Source: Cycas panzhihuaensis (Eukaryota; Cycadophyta). From it: a stretch of DNA of 64,000 nt. Shown here piece after piece: positions 37,441 to 53,217 of the stretch; position 1 is the stretch's first letter, and each line of letters begins with the position of its first letter. Under the pieces are notes generated by a model. The model was given only the letters and a program-made list of their open reading frames with translations, did no database searches and was not told the origin of the DNA. Position numbers and translations under genes: made by a program. The stretch spans positions 118,055,741-118,119,740 of the forward strand of contig CM041465.1 of assembly GCA_023213395.1 (NCBI GenBank), written 5' to 3'.

Positions 37441-37774
37441 TGTTGGGATAACCCCCAATGTGCTTAAGGAGATGCACACTTAGGTCCCCTCAAAGCCACC
37501 TTTAAGGCTCCCTAGGGCACTTAGATCCACTAAAAGCTGACGTATTACCATTAATGTATGTGTTTCATTTATTATTTATATTTTTTAATATTAATTTAAA
37601 TTATTTTGGTTAACATGTAGGTCAGGTTGAGGCACTTACTGCCTCTCCAAATTTCTATAAATGGGGTGGGAATACCTCCCTGGTATTTTTTAACACTGCC
37701 ATTAGTTTGGAGATTAATATTAACTCAAGATGTACTTGCTATTGTAGTCCTGCTTTGTACCTCTACATCTTTCA
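37441..37774 (+). repeat. 3' LTR of copia B
   Basis: It is 334 bp, starts TGTTGGGATAACCCC and ends CATCTTTCA. It is paired with 19646-19980 and is followed by the target duplication TTGAT (37775-37779). Confidence 0.93.
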
Positions 37775-37779
37775 TTGAT

Positions 37780-38165
37780 AAGAAATCTTCAACTTTAAAA
37801 AAGTCTTCATAATTTAGATTGTACATTTATTGTTATAAAATAGCTAAATGTTGTGTGTCAACCTTATTATACTTTTCCTTAAGAATTTTCTAAACAGTGG
37901 CAAGATCATCTCTATCAGAGAATTACATGCTAATATCTGGGGAGAGGGAGGTTAGGATGGTACATAGGGAACCATCATAGTTTATCAGATAGACTATATA
38001 AGCTTATGATATCTCTTCTTTAGGTTTTTCAAACTCACCTATGACATATTGCCAAAGCTTTTGTTGTTTAAGCTAATGGGATATTCTATTTCTCTAGTCG
38101 AAATAATTTGAGTCAGTTAATACTAGAGTTAGTACATAAGAGGTTATCCCTAGCATGAGTGCCAT
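37780..38165 (-). pseudogene. Copia gag of A, N-terminal part
   Basis: The minus-strand frame opens at the ATG complementary to 38163-38165 (MALMLGITSYVLTLVLTDSN). It shows the conserved gag block NYFDxRNRISHxLKQQKLW near 38090, with two stops at Trp positions. After LAIL it runs to the B insertion at 37779. The rest of gag is at 19111-19640. Confidence 0.85.
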
Positions 38166-39950
38166 ATTAGGAACAAATTGATGATTAGAGATCCTCTTGA
38201 AAGAAAATAGAAGAGGTTATGATAAGTTTGATTGAAATTTATGTAGGTGAATTACTAAAATAAATAAATCACAATAATAAACTCTTTGATAGCCACTAAA
38301 CATTAAAGATAAACTTAAGTTAAATTTCCATTGATAAAAAATAATTTCATTAATATTAAAAGTTTAATAATCATTGATCAAGAAATATAAGATTTTTAAT
38401 CAAATATTTAAGAAAAATAATCAAGCATATCATAGTTGTATATTAGTGGCTTAAAATAAATCATAAATTAAATGAAACATTTAAGTATTTGTGTGTTTAT
38501 AACATTAAAAAAATAATGAAATAATGATTTAATAAACTTTATGAATTTATTAATATACATGAGAAAATAATATAGTTACTTGATAAAAAAATAATTAATT
38601 ATATATTAATTTAAAGCAATAATATTAAAAGAATGTGAAGAAAATTATGGGTTAGAGGTACATACCTAAACTTACTAGGTTGAAAATAAGAGACTTAACT
38701 TTGAGCAAGGATTTACTGATCAAAATGACACCCAAAAAGCTTGAAAGACCAGTCAAAATATCTGCGTCTGAGTCAAGAATTTGACATTTCTTTTGGAATG
38801 AGATTCTAACTCCGTGTAAGGAAGTTATGGGGAAAAAAACATATGTACTCTAAGTTTGCTTTAAAAAAAAAAAAAATTAAACCCTTTTCATAATAGGGTT
38901 ATGGTCATACTAGAGGTTAATAAGACTAGGGGGTTGGCAAGTTGGGGAGCTAACTAACTTATAATGCAAATAAGGCAAATTTGAATAAATTTCACAATGT
39001 AAAAAAGGAGTTGAAATCTACCTAATGTATATTAAATAATTTTTATCAAAATTTTCCCTAAATATTAGGGTTTTAAAGTGTATTACTACTATATGTAGGG
39101 TGGCATATGATCAGATGCAGTCTATGGTTTACGTCTTTGCTTTGCCTAGGTTACAAACTGGGTTGACATCATCTACATCTAGTGAGTTGTGGATGCTTTA
39201 GTGTATCAATTATAGTCTACATTTTCGTATTTTCTTAGGCTTCAAATCGACTGGTAATGACTTTGGCATCATCTACGTCTAAGAGCCTACTTCGACAGAT
39301 GAGCCAAAACATCATGGATTAGTAGCTATGGATCTACTTCATGAGTCATGGATGTCTAGTAAATATTACTTTGAAGATATTTTGTCTCAATATTCACAGT
39401 GTTATGTTTTTTCTTTGTCTCATAATGTTGTGGATGAAAACTGAAGAGAAACATTGGTGTATGTTTGAGGTCAATATTCTATTAAAGAATCTTCCTCTAG
39501 CTATGGTAAGGAAGGCATTCATATTGAGAATAAAGAGTACTTTACAAAGTCTGGGTAGCATCAACAACTTAAAAATGTTGTAATCACTACTCTTCTTCAA
39601 TACTAATATCCAAAACTAAATATGTAATATGGAACCCTTTTCATTCAAAGTTGGTTATGGCCATTCTTCATAGATATGAAGGCATTTTCATTACTAAAGC
39701 CAAAGAAGATGCTCTTGTCACTAAGAATCCAGTTACTGCCCTTCTTCTTTTATGGCTTGAGCATTGATTCAAAGGTACTACATCTACTACATTGTTGCTT
39801 GAGGGTATCTACTGTGTTGTTGCTTGAGGGTGTTAATTTAGAGGTTGATCTATTGGGTTTTGGCTATCTCTATTATTTGATACTAGGCTCCAAATTCTTT
39901 CTTCAAAACCTAGTTCCAAAATCTAGTTTTTAAAACTTGTTTCAAAACCC
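38166..39950 (-). other. Untranslated leader of copia A
   Basis: About 1.8 kb of AT-rich leader with a poly-A run (around 38863-38876). Short open stretches on both strands show no recognisable protein. It contains several transversion-poor AT tracts but no LTR-like borders. Confidence 0.6.
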
Positions 39951-39963
39951 TACTATGATACCA
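39951..39963 (-). other. Primer-binding site of A
   Basis: TACTATGATACCA on the + strand reads TGGTATCATAGTA on the minus strand, a slightly decayed tRNA-Met complement next to the 5' LTR. Confidence 0.85.
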
Positions 39964-40358
39964 TATTTGAGAGAGGGTATAAATCATGAAGCAATGCATG
40001 TGAGAAGTGATAAATAATTCCTTGAATACATAAATACAAGTGCACTTGATCTGGCAGGGGGAAAACCCCTTTAGGGGATAGAAAACCACCTCAAAATTAA
40101 ATATAATATTATAATAATAATGATGATGATACAATGGAGATGGTTGAGGATCTTATCCTCCCTCTCTTACTTCTAAAACCTTCTACCTATGTACCAAAGA
40201 TAACCTGACTACCTAATCTTCCAGCCACAATATGCATGAAAGATTCTGGAATAATTGGGAGAAAAGTTTATTGATTTAGATAGTTGGCCAATTCACCAAA
40301 CTTTTTGTAATAACCTATTAAAGTAATAAAAGCATAATATTAAAGTATAACTCTAACA
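39964..40358 (-). repeat. 5' LTR of copia A
   Basis: It is 395 bp, starts TATTTGAGAGAGGG (TG changed to TA) and ends CTCTAACA on the + strand. It is paired with 15386-15782 and followed by the duplication GTGTG (40359-40363). Confidence 0.93.
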
Positions 40359-40363
40359 GTGTG

Positions 40364-42975
<2,612 letters not shown>

Positions 42976-43252
42976 TATTAGAATATAATGCACATTTATC
43001 ATATAAAATATAATTAGTTAAGTAAAAGGTCATGTATAATTTATCAAAATAAAGACCAAAATATTATTGGATGTAAGTGAGGTAAATGATTTCCACATAT
43101 ACCCACAACATAACTATATAAAGACATTATAGGTGAGATATAATTAATGCTGAAGATGATAATAAAACATTATGATGTTGCTCTGTTGAGAGGTATCTTA
43201 CAATACCAATATATTCTAAGATAATAATATTATATGGGTTAATTTTCTAACA
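42976..43252 (+). repeat. Putative 3' LTR of P1
   Basis: It follows the RNase H end and a short purine tract (ATAGGGAG). It starts TATTAGAATATAATG (TG changed to TA) and ends TTTTCTAACA. The partner 5' LTR would be left of G2, outside the window, so length and ends rest on the TG..CA form only. Confidence 0.6.
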
Positions 43253-43736
43253 CCCACAATGTATCTTCCCTATAGAAGAAAGCTCATATAAGAAAGGTCC
43301 ATTATGGAAAGGAATTTTCTAGAAAAAAGCTCATTGTAAGAAGAGCCCATGGGAAGAAGAGTTTATTAGAGAGAATTATCATGCCTACTACTTTGAAATA
43401 AAAAGGGAAATACACAAGTAAAGGAAAAGTAAAAATTAATTCTCTATCAATCATATACTTCTATAAAAAGGACATAGTAAAAGCATTAGATAAGAAGTTC
43501 ATAGGGGAGATAACTTGAAAGGAATAACAATTTTCCTTACCCTATAAAGTTGAATTGTAATTAGAAAGATATGGTTAAGGAAAAGCAAAGTGTGGGTGAA
43601 GTTTTTATAAGAAAAAGGGATATAGAGATCATTCCCTTATTTTAAAAAAGAGTTCCCCATCAAAAATTGAAATGAAGGAATATAGATAATTAATAGGAAG
43701 TTAAGCCTATAGGGAGTATTCTCATGGGGAAGTGAG
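43253..43736. other. Unassigned spacer
   Basis: About 480 bp of A-rich sequence with several AAGAAGAG-like repeats (43265-43370). No coding or repeat identity recognised. It ends in a purine tract (CATGGGGAAGTGAG) just before an LTR, so it may be the 3' end of another element truncated here. Confidence 0.5.
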
Positions 43737-44037
43737 TGTTAGAATTAATGTTCATTTATAGGCAAGTTAGTGGTGAGTCATCAAGGTTGATGACAAGTGT
43801 CATAGAAATTACTAAAGTCTTCACTGGACTTATCACATGGGTTAAGGCAATTATAAGTCCTATTTTGGACTATTATTGAATCGATGTGTACATAATAGTG
43901 TATATATTTATGCATTAGGATGAACATTCATCCTTAATTGATGATACTATGAGGTGGATCAATTCTACCTATTTGTTCTCCTATGCTAGGTTTGTTTGGT
44001 TCTCATTTTTGTTGATTTTATATTATTTAAATTTACA
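43737..44037 (+). repeat. 5' LTR of copia P2
   Basis: It starts TGTTAGAATTAATG and ends AAATTTACA, about 301 bp. A Met-type PBS (TGGTATCAAAG at 44041) follows three bases later. P2 gag lies downstream on the same strand. A purine tract precedes it, so a tandem-LTR arrangement is possible. Confidence 0.7.
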
Positions 44038-44040
44038 GTT

Positions 44041-45825
44041 TGGTATCAAAGTAAGGATTATTAAGAAATATAGTTTAGTTTAAATTTGCACTCAGGATGT
44101 GTAAGCCAAACATGGGAGTGATATAAGTATTGTAACTTTAAGATTTTATTAGGTTATTAACAATACATATTGATTTTGCCATGTCTAAGGTTGCTCTCTT
44201 GACTAAACTATCATTTTATAAGGATTACAAAGACCATCATTAGTAGAGAGGCATTTGAGTTTATATTTGTTTTGTAATCTCAATTTATTGTTTGAATGAG
44301 AAATCATAACTATAGTTGTGTAATTTCCTAAAATTCTATATATAGCCTATCTTAGTGATGTGCTATTTTGGTAATACTCAAGGCCAAGGCTAATAAGCCA
44401 TATCTATTGACTTTAGTTCTTCATAGTAGTGGCATTGTAAGTAGCTGTAATTAAATAAAGGTTGAAACATTTGTTTGAAGAACATTCCTTTGGATTTTAT
44501 CTCTCCTCCTTTATCTCTTCAAGTTTGGTAGGTCGTATGGAGAATCTAGATAGTTTTGTGGCTAGATGATCTCCTCTCTATTTCTCCTCTTTTTGGGCTT
44601 CTTCATTCTTGATTTATGTTTCCTCATGAAGTGATTGTGGTATCTAGCTTAATGAATTTTATGGTAATGCAAATACCATCCTTCCTTAATGGTTTGCCAC
44701 CCTCTCTTTAGATAGTTGAATTAGAGTCAAGATCTATGGGGATTAGTTGCCTGCCAAGGCTATTTCATTGGTGGTTTATTAAATGGATAGATGCCTCACT
44801 ATCTTCCAAAAAGGTTTTGATGTTGTGGGAATACTTGGTGATAGAGCCTATAGTATTGATGTATGTTATTATAGGGTGTATGAAGGCATGTTTATATTTT
44901 ACCATTCACTTTGCCAAATATGCAACTATTAATCTTTCTAATTTAGATTTCATCAATACATACTAAGATTTTTAACCCTAAACTTGTGTGAATTGGATCT
45001 AAAGCCATGGATCTCCCTCTACTTTTATAAATGAATCTCTACTTACATGGTATTATTTTCCTCTTATTGAATGCAAATAGAGCATGAACATATAACTCAC
45101 TTGCCCACTCCTTGTAATTATCAGTGCTTAAAGGAATTTTTGATAAATGCTCTACTCTTTTTCTTCACTCTTGGGAAATTCATCTTTAATCCTAAGAGGA
45201 GAAATCAATCAAAAGTTAGAACACCATTGGATTAAGTGAAAGATACCATAGTCAACAAAGTTTACTATGAAACACTATTACCATAGAATTGTGGAGATTA
45301 TATAAAGCTTGCAAAGTGAACACCTTTGGTAGCAGATTAATCAATGCCCACATAAATCAATTCAGTGGTTTGAGGCATAAATGAGATAAAATTTGTCAAC
45401 TAAAAACTCTAGGTTAAAAATTATTTTTGGCACTTCTAATGTATGTGATATATTAAACCTATTTTAATTTCATTTAAAACTATGGTTAAGCCCCCTACTC
45501 GAAAGCCCTCAGTTACATTAAATGATAATGTGCTAGGTAGGTTCTTTAGCTCATTAAGGAGTTGTTTATAGTAATAAAGAGCACATTTTTATTATATTTT
45601 CTTATGTTTTTTATATTGACCATGGCCACATGAGAAGTTTCTAGCTTTATATATGGTGACTGATGAGTTTGTGTGTAATGATGACACTCTACATAGTGAC
45701 TAAAGACTAAATCTTATTAAAATTTTATATGTGCACTATGTTAAGTCTATTTAATGGCCCTTATCTTTTTATATTATGCTACTTTTCATAATGTTAAATA
45801 GAAGTTTATTTTCCCATTTAGACAA
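44041..45825 (+). other. PBS and leader of copia P2
   Basis: The PBS TGGTATCAAAG lies at 44041-44051. The following 1.8 kb contains no recognisable coding sequence. The open stretch 44736-44966 (76 codons, + strand) resembles nothing I know. This is long for a leader and may contain an unrecognised insertion. Confidence 0.55.
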
Positions 45826-46442
45826 ATTCAATAGTACTAAGAATTATAGCACCTAGAAACTTCAAATGATGAACTTATTATGAATGAATAGACTATGGAC
45901 ATTAGTATAAGGAAAGATATCAAAACTAGATAAAAAGATTGCTACAACATTAGGAAAGGTGGAATACAAAGGTAAATTTAATTATGCATTAGGTCTAATA
46001 AGCATGTCTATAAGTGGTTCTCTAGTAGAAATTGTAAAAAAATCTTAAATACCTAAGGAGGCATGGGATTCAGTTATTTCTATCTTTGAAATAAAGAGTG
46101 GTGCAAGGATAATGATAATAAAGAATCAATTGGACAATTTAAAAATGATAGATTCTTGGATAAAGAATCTTTATGCAATTAATAGTATAAGTAATTAGTT
46201 TGAAAATATCAAAGAAGTCTAGGATGATAAAGAACTTATAATAGTTATTCTCAAAAGTCTATCAAACAAATTTGATAATTTTGTAACAAGTTTTTATTTG
46301 TCAAATAAGGCAAGAAGAACTTCCTTTAATAAGTTAGAAGTATTAGTTTTTTAGCATGAGTTGATTTTGGTAGATAATATTAGAGAAACCTTAGGGGCCT
46401 TCTTAAATAAATCAAAATGAAAAAACATTATTAAGGAGCTTC
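45826..46442 (+). pseudogene. Copia gag of P2, truncated
   Basis: The + strand has the copia gag start (DKFNSTKNYST near 45830, then KLQMMNLL), followed by PKEAWDSVISIFEIK (near 46052), ELIIVILKSLSNKFDNF (near 46235) and LEVLVF (near 46345). Stops fall at Trp and Gln positions. The frame ends where the LTR of D begins at 46443. No P2 pol is seen on the right, so it was lost or lies beyond the window. Confidence 0.8.
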
Positions 46443-46776
46443 TGTTAGAGACAAGGACAGAGTGGATAGATTACAAAGCCATCTTGAAATAGTTAACTAT
46501 AATTCTATTATAAAGGCAGTGTTAAGAAACACCAGGGAGGCATTCCCCATTAATATATAGTTTTGGGAAGGTGGAAAGTGCCTCTACCTGATATTAAATT
46601 AAAAATTCAAATAAACAATAAAATAATAAATGAATTATTAAAGTAGCATACCTTAGGAGGCTCTAGGTAGATGCATGGTGGCTTTAGGTGGCTCGAGGTA
46701 CCTTTTAGGGCCCAAGATGCCTTTTAGAAGCATAAAGGTGGTTGCATATAAGTTAATATTAGGCATTATCTCAACA
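46443..46776 (-). repeat. 3' LTR of copia D
   Basis: It is 334 bp, starts TGTTAGAGACAAGG and ends TCTCAACA on the + strand. On the minus strand it aligns through its length with the B LTRs, including the CCTCCCTGGT and TTAACACTGCC blocks. A purine tract (ATGGGAGAGAA on the minus strand) sits just inside, at 46777-46787. Confidence 0.85.
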
Positions 46777-49700
46777 TTCTCTCCCATAATGGCCAATATA
46801 TAAAACTCCCAGCTTGTCTCTGAACTTATGAAATTTGATCTTTCCTAAAGCTTTTGTGAAGATGTCAGTTGCTTAATCTTCTGTACTCCAATATGCCAAT
46901 TCTATTTTGCTTGTTTATACTAGCTCTTGAATGAAATGGTGCTATGTCTCGATATGCTTTACTCTTCTATGAAATACTGGATTCTTTTCCATTTATATTA
47001 TGCTCTGATTGTTACACTAGATTCTTATTGGCCCTTTCTATTCTAACTAAAAATCCTGCAATAGTCTCTTTAACCAAACTGTTTCACATGCCCCTCAAAC
47101 CACTACTTTGTACTCAGCTTCTACTCTAGATAAAGATACTTTATTCTACTTTTTAGTGCTCCAAGCTATGGATGCCAAACCCATACTAAAAGTGAAATCA
47201 AAAGTTAATTTCCTATCATCAATATCACCTACCTAATCTAAATCTATGTGCCTAACCAATCTAAAATTTGGAGAATATTTTATAGAACAACCTATATTCT
47301 AATGTGCCTTTTAGATATCATAAAATTCTCTTAACTACTTGCTAGTAAGATGTCTTGGGTTCTTGTATAAATCTTGATACTATACCAAATGCATACATGA
47401 AGTCTAGTTGAGTAGAAGTCAGGTAAATAAAGCTTCCAATCAACTGTCTGTAGAGAGTAGGGTCTACTAGTGCAGAATCATCGAGTTTAGATAATTTAAG
47501 TCTAGATTCAATAGGAGTATCTAAAGGTTTATAATCCACCATCCTGAACTTTTGAAGTAAGTCCAAGGTATATTTTCTTTAGGAGATAAATATGCCATTT
47601 TCTCCTTGCTATACTTCCAAACCTAAGAAGTAATGCATTATTCCAAGGTTTTTCATTTCAAATTCTTTGCACATGTCTTCCTTAAAACTTTGTAGAAGTT
47701 ATGGATCATTACCAATGTAGACAATATCATCTACATAAAGTCCCATGATTAAAATAGATTCTCCTTTGAATTTGATATATAGGTTTGGATCTAATTGAGA
47801 TCTTTCGAACCCTTAATTTATGAAATATTTATAAATATAGGAATACCATGCCCTCAGGGCTTATTTCAAGCTATAAAATTCTTTCTTAAGTTTATACACT
47901 TTCCCAACTGACTTCAAAATTAAGGGGTTGAGAGACATAAATATCTTATTTAATATAGCCATTAAGAAAGACATTTTTAACATCCATTTGATAAATGTCA
48001 TAACCTATTTATAAAGCTATACTCAATATTAAATGGATAGTTTCCATGCAAGAGATGAGAGAAAAGGTTTCACTGTAATAAATGCCTTCTTATTAGACAT
48101 AAACTTTAATAATAAGTCCTACCTTGTGTTTGTCAATGGAACCATATGATCTAAATTTTATTTTATATATCCATTTTATGCCAATGGCTTTCTTATTGGG
48201 CGGAAGATTGACTAATTCTAGAGTATCATTTTTTACGATGGAACTATATTCTTCTTCTATTATATTTTTCCTATTATCTTATGTATTGGCCTCTTCAAAT
48301 ATTTGAGGATAATGAGATTCTATAACTTTACTCTTGAGGGAAAAGTTCTCTCTCAGTAAAGAAGTTCATCATCTATCAAAATTGTTGTCCAAGATATTGT
48401 CCATGTCATGATTTCTTTAGACCCATCTAGGTAGTCTTTATAGTGGAGGTTGAGATAAGGCTCCCTCCCTACTTGGTTCATCAATGACTCATCTAGAGTT
48501 AAATATAAGTGGTATATATCTTGGCTTAGTGGAGGTGTCAAATTTGTTATCACTTCTTTCCTTTTTTCTTGGTCATTATGGTAGCGTCTTCTTGGAATTG
48601 TACATCTCTACTTACTATAAACTTTTTTATCTTAGGATTATAGACCTTATATGATTTAGAGGTTTCACTATAACTAATAAATATGTATTTACTGATGTGG
48701 TCATCTAGTTTATTTCTTCTTTCTTTAGGTACATATGCATAGGCTAAATAACCAAAAACTCTTAAGTAATAGATATTTGGTTTATAACATGTCTAAGCTT
48801 CTTCAGGTGTCTTCCACCTTAGGGCCTTGGTAGAGCACCTATTGAGTAGATATACAGAGGTTTGGACTACTTCTACCCAAAATTCATATCCAAATTTTTA
48901 TCTTTCAACATGTACCTTGCCATTTCTACAATGGTGTAGTTTTCCCTCTTAGTTACACCATTTTATTATGGGATATAGGTATTTGTGAGTTGCCTTCTTA
49001 TCCCATGATATATACTATATGCCTTAAATTTATTGGAAATAAATTCTCCCCCATTATTTGATCTTAGTGAGAGAATTTTATATCCACTTTATTATTCCAC
49101 ATAGGTTTTGAAATCAACAAAGTATTGGAAGGCATCTGATTTGAACTTTAGGAAGAATACCCAAGTATTTCTTGTGTAGTCATTAACAAATTTAATAAAG
49201 TATCATTCACCTACCAATGAGGGGACATCCATAGGACCTTAAATATCTATATAAATTAGTTGAAGTGGTCTAAATACTCGATAGATGTAATCTGAAAAGA
49301 TCTCTCTGTTCTATTTACCAAGTAAGCATCCTTCGTAAATGTTTTTACCCACTTCAATATTAGGCAACTCGTTAACCATGTCCATCTTTTTTATTAAAGC
49401 CAAATTGCTATAGATTAAATATCCAAATCTCTTATGCCATAAGTCACTATCTAATTTAGCCATGGTTTTTAAGGCATAAGTGTCTGATGGCATAAGGACA
49501 AGTTTAAAGAGTCTATCCTTAGCCATTTTTCCTTTGGCTATAACTGCCTTGTTTCTTCTCTTATCTTTGATAGTACATTCATTATTATCAAAGATTACTT
49601 TGTAATCTTGGCCCATCATCTATCTTGTAGATAGGAGATTCTTCTTGAGGACTATCACATAAAGTACATTCTCAAGATATCAAAGTTTCCTAATTTTATT

Positions 49701-49930
49701 TATAACACTTTGTTTCCTCTTCCAATAGACTCATAGGATGTGCCATCACTAAACATAATTGATCCCCTTTTGGTTTTATCTAAAGTATAAAATAAATACT
49801 CCTTGTGTGTCATATGAGTAGAGCAACCTAAATCAATATACCAGTTGTCATGTTCCTCTTCATGGGTAATATAGATAGATAAGAAAAGTCTGTTATTATC
49901 CTTTATTTTAATTGTTGTATTAGCACAATT
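46777..49930 (-). pseudogene. Copia protease-to-RNase H of D (B family)
   Basis: Read right to left: protease WYIDLGCSTHMTHKEYLF (near 49830), pre-integrase MMGQDYKVIFDNNEC and LWHKRFGYLIYSNLALIKK (49450-49400), and the integrase core at about 48900-49250. The RT is at about 47600-48300; LLQKFRMVDYKPLDTPIESR is near 47560 and DPTLYRQLIGS near 47460. RNase H carries CNNQSII near 46990 and DIFTKALGKIKF near 46835. The frame is fairly open but has multiple stops. There is no gag or 5' LTR: the sequence jumps at about 49930 to the RT of a second copy (E). Confidence 0.9.
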
Positions 49931-52900
49931 CATTTTACTACCTGCCAATGGGTGGTCTTTGGATCTTGCATAAATCTAGACACAACACTAACTAAGTGTG
50001 TTATATTAGGTCAAGTGGTTGTCAAATATATCAAGCTACTGATTAGTTATCTATAGAGCATAGGTTCAATTGATGTAGAATCATTTGATTTAGAGAGCTT
50101 AATTCCAATTTTTTTTAGAGTTTCCAAAGGTTTATAGTTGGTTATCCTAAATTTTTGTAATAAATCTAAGGTATATTTCTATTAGGAAATGAAGATGCCC
50201 TTCTTGTCTTGCCATACTTTCAAGCCTAGGAAGTAATGTATTAGCCCCAAATCTATCATCTCAAAGTATTTGCATATAACATTCTTGAATTATTATAATA
50301 AGTGAGAATCATTTCTAGTATATACAAGGTTATCCACATAAAGTCCTACTATTAGGATTGAGTCTCCCTTGATTTGAATGTACAGATTAGGATTTTCTTG
50401 AGATCTTTCAAAGCCTTGATCTCTAAAGTATTTGTCTATGCAAGAATACCAGGCCTTGGGTGCTCATTTTAATCCATAGAGTGCATTTTTAAGTTTATAC
50501 ACTTTGTTTTATACCCCCCTAACTTTAAAACTAAGGGGTTAAGTGACATAAATATCCTCTTTGATATAGTCATTAAGGAAGGTACTTTTAATATCCATTT
50601 AGTAGACTTTCCAACCCATTTAGGTGGCTAAGCTTATCATCATTCTAACTATTTCTATATAAGCAATAGGGGAAAATGTTTCATTATAGTTAATGCCTTC
50701 TTTTTAGGCATAACCCTTAGCAACCAATCTAGCCTTATATTTATTAATAGATCCATCTAAATAAAACTTGGTTTTGTAGATCCATTTGGTACCAATAGTC
50801 TTTTTATTTAGAGGTAAATTGACTAACTCCCAAGTGTCATTTTTAACAATGGAAAGGTATTCATCTTTCATTACCTTTTATCAAGATGCATGTTTATTAG
50901 CCTCATTGAAGGTTTGAGGCTTATTTGTTTCCAATACTTTGCTCATGAGGGAAAAATTAAACCTTTTTTAGTATGTGGATCTATGATTATTATCTAATAT
51001 GTTGCCTAAGTCATAATTCCATTGAACTTACTTTGGAAGATTTTGTAATGGAGGTTGAGAGGAAATTCCCTACCCACTAGGTTCATTAATGACTCTTTTA
51101 AAGTTAAACATAGGAGGCATATACTTGGATTAGGATGATTTATCAAACTTGATTACAACTTCCTTTTTCTTTTCTTAAATGTCTTGATAATAGGCATCCT
51201 CCTAGAATTTAATGTCTCTACTTAACATGACCCTATTTGACTTAGGGTCATAAACTTTATATGACTTAGAGGTTTTGCTATAGCTAAGGAATATACATTT
51301 GATGTTATGATCATCTAACTTAAAACTTCATTGATTAGGAACATTAGCATATACTAGGCATCTAAAGACTCTAAGGTAATGTATGTTTAGTTTGTTGCTA
51401 ATCCAAGCTTCTTTAGGAGTTTTCTATCTAAGGGCTTTGGTGGAGCAACTATTGAGTAAATAGACAGTTATATGTACTACTTCAGCCTAAAATTCATGTC
51501 CTATATTCTTGTCCTTTAACATGTACCTAGCTATTTTAACTATTATGCAATTCTTTCTCTCTACTACACTATTTTGTTATAGGGTATAGGGATTAGTGAG
51601 TTATCTTCTAATGCTATGGTGAATATAATAAACCTTCAATTCATTAGATAGAAATTCTCCCCTATTGTTTAATTTTAGGGATAGTAACTTGTATCTACTT
51701 TGTCACTCCATAAAGATTTTGAAGTCAATAAAGTGTTGAAATACATCTAATTTAAATTTGAGGAAAAATACCTATGTCTTACTTATGCGGTAATCCATTT
51801 ACCATATCCTTTCTCTTCATAAGAGCCTAACTATTATAGTTAAGATAGTCAAATCTCCTATGCCATAATTTGTTATCCACTTTAGCTATAGTTTTTAGGG
51901 TATAGGTATCTGAAGGAGTAAGAATGAGTTTGAATAATTGATCTTTGGTCATCTTTCCTTTTGCTACTACAACTTTATTTCTCCTTTTATATTTGATTAC
52001 ACACTTTCTATTATCAAATGTAACTTTGTAGTTTTGTCCCATCATCTGTCCTACATATAATAAATTTTTCTTTAAAGCTAAGATATACAAGACATCATGA
52101 AGATGTTTATATTCTCTTACATCCATTATAAGGGTTATATTACCTCTACCAATTGATTTGTGAGATGTATCATCACCAAATATTATAGATCCCTTCCTAC
52201 TTTTATCCAAGGTTTAAAATAAGTATTCCTTATAAGGCATTTGGGTTGAAAAACTTGAGTTAATATATCAACTACGTCCTCTTCTTCCTTAGCAGTGAAG
52301 CTAGATAAAGATAATCTATTATTATCCCTTAATTCTATTATGTTATGGGTAGTCCCTTTGGTGGGTGGTCCATGTTTGGAAAAGAATTATCTTCTAAATG
52401 ACCAATTCTATGTCAATAGGAACAATATAAAGGGTCTCTCCTTTCATAGCTTAAACCTCTACTTCTTGGATAAGATCTATTAATGTTGGAGGGTGTCTTA
52501 TTTTTCTCATAATATGGGGCTGGACTTTCCCTTTGATGGTTATCATAGTAGTCCTGATTCAACCTTGAGGATTGAGCATTCCCTTGACAATTTGGACAAA
52601 ATGTATGTCCCTCAGATTGTTTTCCTTGGTTTGGGTACTTAGAAGGGTTTATATTTTATTGATTTCCTCCTTGTCTCCTTTAATGTGGAGCTTGATACTT
52701 AGGAGGGTCTTGTCTTACATCCCTTCTAGGGTTTCTATCCCTTCTCTTAAGATGTGATTCCCTAGATTTTGAAGTTCTTGCTTGAGAGTTTGATTGAAGT
52801 CTAACCTTAGTAGTAAAGGCATGCTTAAGTGCTTCATTGGCATTCTATTGTTCTTTGATTAACATTAGCATAGTACTTAATTGTTCTAGATTTAGTGTGC

Positions 52901-53217
52901 TTAGGTCCTTTAACACCCTTATGCTTGTTACAACTATTTCAAATCTTCTAATGACACCAACACATATTAATATTCTTTCAACCACTTGTTGTTTTCTCAA
53001 AGTGTCCCCAAGGGACCTCATTTAGTTGACTATATCCTTAACCTTGGTCACAAACTTAGTTATTGATTCTATGGGCATGATACATAAATTTTTAAACTTA
53101 CTTCTAAGGTTTTTGTGTTTAGAGTAAATAACTCCTTCATAAATCAGTTGGAGTGTGTCCCATACTTCTTTTGATTTAGTTGATTCGCTAATACGAGGGA
53201 AAATATGGTCTTCTAGA
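49931..53217 (-). pseudogene. Copia gag-to-RT fragment E (B family)
   Basis: Read right to left: gag from about its residue 77 (EDHIFPRISESTKSKEVWDTL, 53215-53150) to a zinc-finger remnant near 52400. Protease and pre-integrase follow (GSIIFGDDTSHKSIGRGN, 52190; LWHRRFDYLNYNS, 51865), then integrase (about 51050-51780) and RT. RT ends in DPKTTHWQVVK at about 49945, before RNase H. Both ends are truncated. E gives the unoccupied version of the solo-LTR site in B. Stops are frequent, mostly C-to-T type. Confidence 0.88.

Larger units (their letters stand above)
19646..37774 (+). mobile_element. Ty1/copia retrotransposon B, split by C2, solo LTR and C3
   Basis: The LTRs at 19646-19980 and 37441-37774 are direct repeats of about 334 bp, flanked by the perfect duplication TTGAT (19641-19645 and 37775-37779). 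Its target is the gag gene of A, which reads on both sides. Three later insertions inflate its size. Without them the element is about 6.9 kb. D and E (46.4-53.2 kb) are relatives; the LTR of D is also 334 bp. Confidence 0.93.
15386..40358 (-). mobile_element. Ty1/copia retrotransposon A, split by nested elements
   Basis: Its LTRs are 15386-15782 and 39964-40358, flanked by the perfect 5-bp duplication GTGTG. A PBS lies inside the right LTR (39951-39963) and gag-pol reads leftward. Its gag is interrupted at 19645/37775 by element B. With B removed, A would be about 6.8 kb, a normal copia size. Confidence 0.92.
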
